Of a DNA stretch of 64,000 nt, positions 10,105-17,816 are shown in pieces. The notes under the pieces are model-generated. The model searched no databases. It was not told the origin of the DNA and saw only the letters and a program-made list of their open reading frames with translations. Origin of the DNA: Gemmatimonadaceae bacterium (GTDB taxonomy: Bacteria; Gemmatimonadota; Gemmatimonadetes; Gemmatimonadales; Gemmatimonadaceae); assembly GCA_035633115.1 (NCBI GenBank), contig DASQFN010000011.1:90983-154982 (forward strand), given 5' to 3'. Within the stretch, counting starts at the first letter, position 1. Each line of letters begins with the position of its first letter. The position numbers and the translations under genes were made by a program.

Positions 10105-11022
10105 ATGAAAACTTTCGATTCCCTCCGCAAGGTTCAGCCTAGCGACCGTCCGGGTCCCGATGCCGAGCACGCCTCCGATGTCCCGTGGCGTGCGCGGCTG
10201 CACGAAATCGTGTTCGAGGCGGACACTCCGGAGGGCCGGGCATTCGATGTCGCACTCATCGTCGTGATCGTGCTGAGTGTCGCGACGGTCATGTTCGACA
10301 GCTCGAGAGAGATCAGCGCCAGATACTCGAATGCCCTGCGGCTCGCCGAGTGGGGGTTCACGGCGCTCTTCACTGTCGAGTACATCGTGCGGCTGCTGGC
10401 CGTGCGGCGCCCGCTGCGCTACGCGCTCAGCTTCTTCGGCATCGTGGATCTGCTCGCGCTCCTGCCATCGTACGTCAGCCTCTTTCTCCCAACAGGCCGC
10501 TACCTTCTGGTTGTTCGCGTGCTGCGCCTCCTCAGGATTTTTCGCGTGCTCAAGCTCGGAAAGTTTCTATCGGAGGGAGCCATACTGGGCCAGGCCCTTC
10601 GCGCGAGCCGTCACAAGATTCTCGTCTTTCTCTCGGTCGTGGTTTCCGTCGTCGTGCTCATAGGCGCCCTGATGTATGTCGTCGAGGGAGAAGAAAACGG
10701 ATTCACGAGCATTCCGGCGAGCATGTACTGGGCGGTAGTGACTCTCACGACTGTCGGCTATGGCGATGTAACGCCGCAGACCCCGCTCGGGAAACTGCTT
10801 GCCAGCATCGTGATGATCCTCGGTTACGGGATCATCGCGGTACCTACCGGCATCGTGACGTCGGAACTCGCGCAGGCGTCGCGCGATCTGGTGCTGAGCC
10901 AGGATTCCTGCCCGTCTTGCGGGATCCGCGGGCATCTCGCTGACGCGAAATTCTGCAGGAAGTGCGGAGGGCAGCTGACCGGCGATCGCGACGAAGCAGC
11001 AGTCAGGCCAGCCGCAATCTGA
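10105..11022 (+). CDS. Voltage-gated potassium channel, 6-TM, with C-terminal zinc ribbon
   Basis: A 305-residue Ion_trans family protein. Six hydrophobic segments are visible, including an arginine-spaced S4-like helix (RVLRLLRIFRVLKLGKF), then a pore loop with the K+ filter TTVGYGD. After the last helix (GYGIIAVPTGIVTSEL) the tail carries a CxxC-x(n)-CxxC module (CPSCG ... CRKCGG), a rubredoxin/zinc-ribbon-like knuckle that could sense metal or redox state. It is expected to conduct K+ across the inner membrane. It begins 40 bases after the ABC ATPase and may be co-transcribed. Confidence 0.88.
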   Translation: MKTFDSLRKVQPSDRPGPDAEHASDVPWRARLHEIVFEADTPEGRAFDVALIVVIVLSVATVMFDSSREISARYSNALRLAEWGFTALFTVEYIVRLLAVRRPLRYALSFFGIVDLLALLPSYVSLFLPTGRYLLVVRVLRLLRIFRVLKLGKFLSEGAILGQALRASRHKILVFLSVVVSVVVLIGALMYVVEGEENGFTSIPASMYWAVVTLTTVGYGDVTPQTPLGKLLASIVMILGYGIIAVPTGIVTSELAQASRDLVLSQDSCPSCGIRGHLADAKFCRKCGGQLTGDRDEAAVRPAAI

Positions 11023-11061
11023 GGGGCTTAAGAGCTCAGCTTGCTTCGTCGCATCGCTAAC

Positions 11062-11203
11062 GGCCACTCTAGTCTGCAGCGGGCACGTCTTCGAAGACCG
11101 GCAAGACCGGTGAGGAAGTCGACTTAAAGGGCGGCGGTCAAAAGAGGATTCTTGCTGGTCTTGCTGGTCTTTGAAGCCGTGCCCGCTGCAGTATAGAGTG
11201 GCC
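11062..11203. repeat. Large imperfect inverted repeat
   Basis: Arms at about 11062-11108 and 11157-11203 are reverse complements over roughly 47 bases with about seven mismatches. The core (CTGCAGCGGGCAC in one arm, its complement in the other) matches exactly. The loop is about 48 bases. It lies between the K+ channel stop and the PEP carboxylase ribosome-binding site. It could be a terminator or attenuator stem, a REP-like repeat or a small MITE. There is no U-run, so it is not a standard intrinsic terminator. Confidence 0.75.
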
Positions 11204-11224
11204 AGCTAGCCACAGGAGTGTACG

Positions 11225-14047
11225 CTGAGCTCTGATCCTCGCTCGGAAGTTCTCGCCGGCCCAACAGTACGCCGCGAGGACGTCCCTCTGCACGACGACG
11301 TGCGGTGGCTCGCCGCCTCGCTCGGCCGCGTGATCCGGCGGCTCGAGGGCGCCGCGGCATTCGAGACGATCGAGGGTCTGCGACAAGCCTGCCGAGCGCG
11401 GCGCCACGGCGAACCCGACGCGCCATCGCTCGACGACCTCATCGGGCAGGTCGAATCGCTTTCGCTCGAGAGCTGCGCGGTCACGGCGCGCGCCTTCACG
11501 CTTTTCTTCCTGCTCATCAACACCGCGGAACAGGTGCATCGCGTACGTCGCGCCCGTGCATACCGGGAAATCGAGAACGCCGAACCACAGCCCGCGTCCG
11601 CGCAGTGGGCGATGCGCGCGCTTCGCGAATCCGGTCGTGGAGCAACGGAAGTCGAGCGCGCGATGCTCGGGCTCGATGTGCGTCCGGTGCTCACCGCGCA
11701 CCCGACAGAGTCCACCCGGCGGACGCTGCTCGCTCTGCAGTCGCGTGTCGCCGACCTCCTGCTCGCGCACGACGAAGCACCTAATGCCGAGCGAAGTGCG
11801 ATCGAAGAGATGCTGGACGGCGAAGTCGAGCTTCTCTGGATCACCGCCGAGGTCAGGCAGGATCGCCCATCGGTGAACGACGAGGTGAGCACGGTGCTCT
11901 GGTACCTGGAGACGCGCTTTCTCGACGCGGGAGCGCGCGCGCGAGACGCGCTCGTCCGCGCGTTCGAGGAGGAGTTCGGCACGACCTCTGAAGCTATGCA
12001 GCAGCTCGTGCCGCTCAGAATTGGCAACTGGGTAGGCGGAGACCGCGACGGCAATCCCGGCGTCACTCCCGACGTCACCATCGCGACTGCGCGACGGTCG
12101 AGCTACGCTATCCTCGGCCGTTACGCTCACGGGCTCGCAGATCTCGCCGAGCGACTGTCGGTGTCGGCGTCGATCGCTCCTCCGCCAGCCGAGCTGCGCG
12201 CGTCGATCGAGGCTGACTGCAAGCTCCTCCCCTCCGTATACGAAGCGAACCGTCGCCGCAACGCCGACGAGCCGCTGCGGCTCAAGCTCTCGCTCATGCT
12301 GGCGCGCATCGAGTCGACGAGACGACTCACCGCCGCCCGTGATGCAGGGAAGGCCGCCGAGGAGCCGGCCGCGTACATCGACGCCGCGCAGCTCGAGCGC
12401 GATATCCTGCTCGTGCGCGAAACGCTCATGGGCGCCGGCGCGACACACGCGTGCCGCACGACGGTAGAGCCAATGATCGAGATGGTGCGCGCGCACGGGC
12501 TGCATGGGTATTTGATGGATGTCCGGGACCACGCTGACGTGCATCGCGCAGCGGTCGACGACATTGCAGCACAGCTCGGCATCGCACCGCTGGAGGGTGA
12601 CGCGCTCCGCGCCGAGCTTGGGGAACAGCGTCCTCTACTCAATGCGGACCTGGCGCTCGGCGAGGAGACGACGCGCGTATTGGACACGTTCCGCGCCGTG
12701 CGCACGATTCAGGCGGAGATGGGCGAGCTCGCGGCGGGCACCTACATCGTTTCGATGACGACGGAACCGGATGACGTGCTTCGAGTGTTGCTCCTCGCGC
12801 GCGAGACCGGGCTTGCCGACCTTGCCGGCGAGTCGCCGGAGTCGCGGCTCGATGTCGTGCCGCTGTTCGAGACACTCGACGATCTCGAGCGCGCGCCGGC
12901 GGTGATGCGCGCGCTGCTCACCGACCCGATTTATCGTCGCCAGCTGAGCGCTCGCGGCAACCTGCAGGAGGTGATGATCGGCTACTCCGACTCGGGAAAG
13001 GATGCCGGCATCCTTGCGTCGTCATGGGCGCTGTACCAGACGCAGGAAAAGCTCGCCGAGATATTCCGCGAAGCGGGAGTGGAGCTCCGCCTCTTTCATG
13101 GCCGCGGCGGAAGCGTGGGAAGGGGAGGCGGCTCACCCGTTTCCCGCGCGCTCGCCGCGCTGCCGCCGGGCACGGTCAACGGCCGCATCAAGATCACCGA
13201 GCAGGGCGAGATCATCTCTCAGCAGTTCGGCCTGCTGCCAGTTGCGGAGCGCACACTCGAGGTCACGCTAGCTGGCGTTCTGCTGCAGGAGTTCAACGAG
13301 TGGCCAAAGGCGGTCTCCGCGGAAGAGCTGCACGAGTTCCGCACAGTGATGACCGACCTCGCGGCGCGCGGGCTCTCCGTATACCGCGAGCTCGTCCACG
13401 ACGATGACGCGATCTTCCGCCTGTTTCGCACGGCTACGCCGGTTGACGAGCTGGCCGAAGCCCACTTCGGCTCGCGCCCCGCGTACCGGCCTGGCGCGGG
13501 GCAGGGAATCACAGGCATCCGTGCGATCCCGTGGGGCTTCGGCTGGACGCAGATACGCCTCATGCTCACCGGCTGGCTAGGCGCCGGGACCGCGCTCGCG
13601 CATTACTCGTCGACGAATGAAGGGCTCGACGTCCTGCGCCGCATGGCCGCCCAGTGGCCTTTCTTCGACGACCTCCTCGGCAAAATCGAGATGGTGTGTG
13701 CGAAGACCGACCTCGAGATTGCCCGTGCCTACGTCAAGAATCTCGGCGGCGACCTCGCGCTTCTGTCGCGACTCGAGGGCGAGTTCGAAAGCACGGTGGA
13801 CGCCGTACTCCGTGTCCGCGACAGCACGATCCTGCTCCGGGACAACCCGGTGCTGCAGTCGGCGATAGCGCTACGCAATCCCTATGTCGATCCGCTGTCG
13901 CTGCTGCAGATCGTCATGCTGCGACGGAAGCGACAGCCGGGAGAGCCGGGAGAGCCGGGTGGAGACGACCAGGCTCGTGACGCTGTGGATGGCGTCCTCG
14001 CGACTACGTTGAGTGGCGTCGCGCAGGGGCTGAGGAATACCGGGTAG
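11225..14047 (+). CDS. ppc: Phosphoenolpyruvate carboxylase
   Basis: Catalyses PEP plus bicarbonate to oxaloacetate, replenishing the TCA cycle in the cytoplasm. Family motifs are present in order: the catalytic-histidine motif VLTAHPTES, GNWVGGDRDGNP, the mobile-loop motif FHGRGGSVGRGGG, and the invariant C-terminal NTG. The first ATG/GTG/TTG in frame (GTG at 11300) would drop conserved N-terminal residues (PLHDDVRWLAASLG) and has no ribosome-binding site. The frame is open back to a TAG at 11207, and CTG at 11225 sits six bases after AGGAG (11214-11218). I therefore start at CTG, giving about 940 residues, normal for the family. No binding-site change suggesting inactivity is visible. Confidence 0.92.
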   Translation: MSSDPRSEVLAGPTVRREDVPLHDDVRWLAASLGRVIRRLEGAAAFETIEGLRQACRARRHGEPDAPSLDDLIGQVESLSLESCAVTARAFTLFFLLINTAEQVHRVRRARAYREIENAEPQPASAQWAMRALRESGRGATEVERAMLGLDVRPVLTAHPTESTRRTLLALQSRVADLLLAHDEAPNAERSAIEEMLDGEVELLWITAEVRQDRPSVNDEVSTVLWYLETRFLDAGARARDALVRAFEEEFGTTSEAMQQLVPLRIGNWVGGDRDGNPGVTPDVTIATARRSSYAILGRYAHGLADLAERLSVSASIAPPPAELRASIEADCKLLPSVYEANRRRNADEPLRLKLSLMLARIESTRRLTAARDAGKAAEEPAAYIDAAQLERDILLVRETLMGAGATHACRTTVEPMIEMVRAHGLHGYLMDVRDHADVHRAAVDDIAAQLGIAPLEGDALRAELGEQRPLLNADLALGEETTRVLDTFRAVRTIQAEMGELAAGTYIVSMTTEPDDVLRVLLLARETGLADLAGESPESRLDVVPLFETLDDLERAPAVMRALLTDPIYRRQLSARGNLQEVMIGYSDSGKDAGILASSWALYQTQEKLAEIFREAGVELRLFHGRGGSVGRGGGSPVSRALAALPPGTVNGRIKITEQGEIISQQFGLLPVAERTLEVTLAGVLLQEFNEWPKAVSAEELHEFRTVMTDLAARGLSVYRELVHDDDAIFRLFRTATPVDELAEAHFGSRPAYRPGAGQGITGIRAIPWGFGWTQIRLMLTGWLGAGTALAHYSSTNEGLDVLRRMAAQWPFFDDLLGKIEMVCAKTDLEIARAYVKNLGGDLALLSRLEGEFESTVDAVLRVRDSTILLRDNPVLQSAIALRNPYVDPLSLLQIVMLRRKRQPGEPGEPGGDDQARDAVDGVLATTLSGVAQGLRNTG

Positions 14048-14339
14048 CCGGCGGTGGGCGAGGCCGTCCGGACCTAGTCCTCGACAGCGAACAAAGGAGA
14101 TCTCAGCTCACCTCCTTCGAGCGCTAGTTCACAGCGAAACAGTAGAAGTAGCCCGCACCGCCCGACGACCGGAGGTTGTCCTGACTGCACCCGCGCGAGG
14201 GGTGCGACGAATTCCAGGACTTCGAGGGCTCGTCATCCCGCAATCCCATGCGGTCTTTGGTTCTGATCCGTTCATCGGTGCAAGCCGTTCCCTATATTCT
14301 CGCCTCCATAACAGGTGGGACTGAAATCCACTGGCTGAA
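14048..14339. other. Intergenic region between ppc and APC permease
   Basis: No convincing gene. A small inverted repeat (AAGGAG near 14094, CTCCTT near 14119) follows ppc but lacks a U-run. The rest presumably contains the promoter of the downstream permease; no confident -10/-35 pair can be named. Confidence 0.4.
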
Positions 14340-15656
14340 ATGGCGAGTGACACACCCCGCGTTGATTTGAAACAGGAGCCCTCCGCCGCAACAGGGCCGA
14401 GCCTCGTACGCGCAATAGGCCGGTGGACGCTGGTCGCCGCGATAGTAAACGCAGTCGTCGGCAGCGGAATTTTCGGACTCCCCTCCGCGCTCGCCGGAGC
14501 TACGGGAGAGTGGAGCCCCGTCGCCGTCCTCATCGCGGGCTGCGGAATACTCTTCATCGTGTTGTGCTTCGCCGAAGTGGGAAGCCGGTTCGACGCTGCA
14601 GGAGGTCCCTACCTTTATTCGCGTAGCGCGTTCGGACCTGCCGTCGGCTTCCAGGTTGGATGGATGCACGTTTTCACCCGACTCTTTTCGGCGGCAGCGG
14701 TCGTCAACGTGCTCGTTGCCTACCTCGGGAACCTCGCACCGTGGGTTGCAACGTCAACCGGGCGCGCGTTCACCATCATTGCCGCCGTCATGGTGGTCAC
14801 GATCATCAATGTGGCCGGTGTGAAGCAGGCAGCATGGACAGTGAATCTGTTCACGGTCGCGAAGCTCCTCCCCTTGGTGGCGGTGATCGTTCTCGGAATG
14901 TTCCGGCTCGACTCCGCTGTATTCGCGACGCAAACCGTTGCCGAGCCGCGTTGGACGGACGCGGTGCTGCTGCTCGTTTTCGCTTACGGGGGATTCGAAT
15001 CCGCAGTGGTTGCCGCGGGCGAAACCAAGGATCCGAAACGCGACACCGCCTTCGCCCTTCTGATCGCAATGTCGGCTATAACGATCATGTACTTCCTCGT
15101 GCAGCTCGTCGTGGTGGGAGTGCTGCCGAACGCCGCCGCGAGCACCGCGCCCTTTGCCGACACGATGAAAGCGCTCATCGGACCGGTCGGCTCAACTGTG
15201 GCAATTCTTGCGGTGGCGATTTCCGTGTTCGGTTGGCTCATGGGCTTCGGGCTCATGACACCAAGGATTCTGTTCGCGATGGGCGAGAGGGGAGAGCTTC
15301 CGGCGGTATTCGCCCGGGTCCACCCGCGATTCCGAACGCCGTACGTTGCGATCGCCGTGAACTCGATCCTCGCGCTCGTGCTTTCTCTTGCCGGCAGCTT
15401 CACTCAGCTGGCTACGTCCTCCGCGATCACGCGGCTCACGATTTACATCCTCTGCTGCGGCGCGGTGCTCGTCCTTCGCAAACGGTGGGGTCCGCCGGAG
15501 GGTTTCAGAATTCCTGCCGCGCCCGTGGTGGCTGCGATCGCTATGCTCCTGTGTCTATGGCTTCTGAGCACCAGAAGTCTGGCTCAATCGTGGTTCCTCC
15601 TTTTGATAGTCGGCTCGGGTGCAGTTGCATGGCTCGCTGGCCGCCGCAATCGATAA
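14340..15656 (+). CDS. APC-family amino acid permease
   Basis: A 438-residue polytopic protein with about 12 hydrophobic helices. The TM1 motif of APC transporters is present (NAVVGSGIFGLPSALAGATG), as is the FAYGGFES element found in TM6 of AA_permease_2 proteins. It probably imports or exchanges amino acids across the inner membrane; the substrate cannot be read from sequence. It stands alone and is followed by a bidirectional terminator at 15713-15745. Confidence 0.85.
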   Translation: MASDTPRVDLKQEPSAATGPSLVRAIGRWTLVAAIVNAVVGSGIFGLPSALAGATGEWSPVAVLIAGCGILFIVLCFAEVGSRFDAAGGPYLYSRSAFGPAVGFQVGWMHVFTRLFSAAAVVNVLVAYLGNLAPWVATSTGRAFTIIAAVMVVTIINVAGVKQAAWTVNLFTVAKLLPLVAVIVLGMFRLDSAVFATQTVAEPRWTDAVLLLVFAYGGFESAVVAAGETKDPKRDTAFALLIAMSAITIMYFLVQLVVVGVLPNAAASTAPFADTMKALIGPVGSTVAILAVAISVFGWLMGFGLMTPRILFAMGERGELPAVFARVHPRFRTPYVAIAVNSILALVLSLAGSFTQLATSSAITRLTIYILCCGAVLVLRKRWGPPEGFRIPAAPVVAAIAMLLCLWLLSTRSLAQSWFLLLIVGSGAVAWLAGRRNR

Positions 15657-15712
15657 CACCTCTGACGCGAGCGGGGTGGGTGGAGCATCCGGTCAACGAC
15701 GCCGTGAACGAG

Positions 15713-15745
15713 AAAAAACCACCCCAGCTTCGGGGTGGCTTTTTC
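15713..15745. terminator. Bidirectional intrinsic terminator
   Basis: A perfect stem CCACCCCAG / C(T)GGGGTGG with a TTC-type loop is flanked by A6 on the left and T5 on the right. It therefore terminates the plus-strand permease and the minus-strand lipoprotein, whose genes converge here. Confidence 0.88.
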
Positions 15746-15825
15746 TATCTCAGCAGCTTGCGTTCGGGATCCAGCGTTCTACATGGTTTTTCCGCCTGAC
15801 GAAGTCAGGCCCACTCCGATGGGAG

Positions 15826-16263
15826 CTAGCGCGTAAAGCGCAGAGTAAACACACCAGCACCGCCATCGATCACGATCGTAAGCGAGCTTCCCACGACAGT
15901 CGCATCCAGGTAGCCGTCAGGATCTAACAATCTTACCGCCGACCCGGTGACCGTATACGTCCCCGCGGTGGGTACGGTGTTGACAGTTGTTGTCCCATTG
16001 TCAGTTGAGCGGCCTTTGAAGCTGCCGATGTAGGTTTTGTCTTGATTAAGAGTAATTACCCAGGAAAGTATTTCCGCCTTATAAGTTGCGTCCTGGCTTG
16101 TGGTGAAGGGAAGGCTTGCGTTGTTGACGGTCTGGAGTGTGTACGTTCCCGAAATTCCTGTCGGACCGGCGGACTCGCTTCCGTTACACGCTATGCTACC
16201 GGAGACGGCAAACAATGCGAAAGCGTATGCGACCCATCGGCGCGCGCGAATTGTGCCATTCAT
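15826..16263 (-). CDS. Hypothetical lipoprotein downstream of SusCD
   Basis: The open frame reaches 16347, but the ATG at 16263 begins a lipoprotein signal (basic MNGTIRARR, hydrophobic core, lipobox GSIACNG), giving 145 residues. The rest is predicted beta-rich with a lipocalin-like rhythm (GTYTLQTVNNASLPF; GTYTVTGSAVRLLDPDG). It lies 34 bases after the SusD stop on the same strand and is probably the last gene of that operon. Function unknown. Confidence 0.65.
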   Translation of the reverse strand: MNGTIRARRWVAYAFALFAVSGSIACNGSESAGPTGISGTYTLQTVNNASLPFTTSQDATYKAEILSWVITLNQDKTYIGSFKGRSTDNGTTTVNTVPTAGTYTVTGSAVRLLDPDGYLDATVVGSSLTIVIDGGAGVFTLRFTR

Positions 16264-16297
16264 GATGTCGCTCCTGACGGGATGGGAGTGAAGGATC

Positions 16298-17782
16298 TCA
16301 GTATCCAGCGTTCTGCGTAATGCTCCCGCCGGATTTATCGATCTCACCCTGCGGAATCGGATACAGATAGTTGCGGTCCTGGAAATTCTTGCCGATCGCG
16401 CTCAAGACCTGCTTCGCGATCTTCCATCGCTTCAGATCGTTGAACCGCTGCGATTCGAAACCCAGCTCGACGCGACGCTCATGAATAAGCCAGGCCTTTA
16501 TCTGGGCCTTGTCGACGGAGACAGCACTTCTGTCGGGCAGCGTGCCAGCAGGAGCCACACCTCCGCTGATTGTCACGCCCGTTCGCGCGCGCTGCCTGAC
16601 CCTGTTTATCAGAGCGACAGCCTGCGAGAAGCCTCCGGTCTCATTGTAAGCCTCGGCTTTCCAGAGCAGTACATCCGCGAGGCGAATGAAAATCTTGTTG
16701 CCTGGGGAATCGTCGTTCCCTCTGTAGCCTGTGTTCGTTGCGCCGAGCAGCTTGTACACCGCCTTGTCGGACACTCTGACCGTGTACAGCAGTCTCGGGT
16801 CATCGGGCTCGAATTCGGCGATGAAGTTAGCGGTCGGAGCCATGAAGCCCCAATCGAGCGGCGCGGCTAATCCATTGCCGTTTTTTGGAGTAGCGCCGGT
16901 CCGGTGATCGTAGGCAAAGATCACTTCACTATCCGCGTACTCGTTGGCTACACTGAAATTGTGGAAGTAATTGGCATTCAGGTTATAGAACCCCGTTGCC
17001 TCGAGCTCAGTGACAGTCGTGATGACCTCAGCCCACTTCTCATTGTAAAGGGCGACCTTAGCCTGCATTGCGATCGCGGCGCCCCTCGAAGCTCTCCACT
17101 TGTCGGTGCCATCGGAGAACTTGCTGTTCGGTAAAAGTGTCTTCGCCTGAGCCAGATCCGCGCTGATTTGAGCATAGACCGTCGCCCTGGGTTCTCTCTT
17201 GGCGACACTGTAGGCTTCGTCGAAGGTGTTGAGCGGCTTCAGCAACAGAGGGACGTCGCCGAAGGCGTTCACCAGGTCGAAATAGTAGAAAGCCCTGAGG
17301 AAATAGGCTTCGCCAAGCAGTCTCGATTTCAACGCCGGGTCGATTCCGATCTTGGCTACCAGCGCCGCATCCGTCAGATAGCTGATTGCGAGATTCGCGC
17401 GCGATATCCCCTCGTAGTCGTAGCTCCAGAGGCCGCCGAACGCCTGGTTCGACGACGTGAAGTTGAAGCTCACGACCTGGTCCATCCACGGCTGATCGCC
17501 ATCGGGGTTCCACTTCTTGTTCATGTCGTCCGACGCCATGTCCTGCACGATGACGTCGTTCCTGAACACCGTGCCAAGATCCCATCTCCACTCGTTGAGA
17601 AGATTCAACGTGCTGGCGAGCATCTGATACGATGACGTCACCGAGCCGGTGACAGTGCTCAGCGTCGGGTCTGTCGTTATCTGTTCCGGCGTGAGCAAGC
17701 CGACCGGATCCTTGTGCAGATCAGTGCAGCTCATCACCGAGACGATCGGGACCAACGCCAGAATCCTGTATACCTTCTTCAT
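16298..17782 (-). CDS. SusD/RagB-family nutrient-binding outer-membrane lipoprotein
   Basis: A 494-residue protein. The chosen ATG at 17782 starts the lipoprotein signal MKKVYRILALVPIVSVMSC; the frame extends 66 codons further upstream only because it overlaps the susC end. Family landmarks are SRANLAISYLTDAALV, the helical LLGEAYFLRAFYYFDLVNAFGDVPL, and the C-terminal RVELGFESQRFNDLKRW ... IPQGEID. SusD proteins cap the SusC channel at the cell surface and bind glycans or peptides. It is separated from susC by 34 bases. No glycoside hydrolase lies beside it, so the ligand is unknown. Confidence 0.9.
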   Translation of the reverse strand: MKKVYRILALVPIVSVMSCTDLHKDPVGLLTPEQITTDPTLSTVTGSVTSSYQMLASTLNLLNEWRWDLGTVFRNDVIVQDMASDDMNKKWNPDGDQPWMDQVVSFNFTSSNQAFGGLWSYDYEGISRANLAISYLTDAALVAKIGIDPALKSRLLGEAYFLRAFYYFDLVNAFGDVPLLLKPLNTFDEAYSVAKREPRATVYAQISADLAQAKTLLPNSKFSDGTDKWRASRGAAIAMQAKVALYNEKWAEVITTVTELEATGFYNLNANYFHNFSVANEYADSEVIFAYDHRTGATPKNGNGLAAPLDWGFMAPTANFIAEFEPDDPRLLYTVRVSDKAVYKLLGATNTGYRGNDDSPGNKIFIRLADVLLWKAEAYNETGGFSQAVALINRVRQRARTGVTISGGVAPAGTLPDRSAVSVDKAQIKAWLIHERRVELGFESQRFNDLKRWKIAKQVLSAIGKNFQDRNYLYPIPQGEIDKSGGSITQNAGY

Positions 17783-17816
17783 ACTTGCCGCCCTTGTTTT
17801 GATTGTAGGCATAAAA

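Noticed and set aside
11138..12544. Long minus-strand frame opposite ppc
   Set aside because: Shadow of the strongly supported PEP carboxylase gene.
14660..15799. 379-codon plus-strand frame overlapping the APC permease
   Set aside because: Out-of-frame shadow; it reads through the terminator region and has no recognisable motif.
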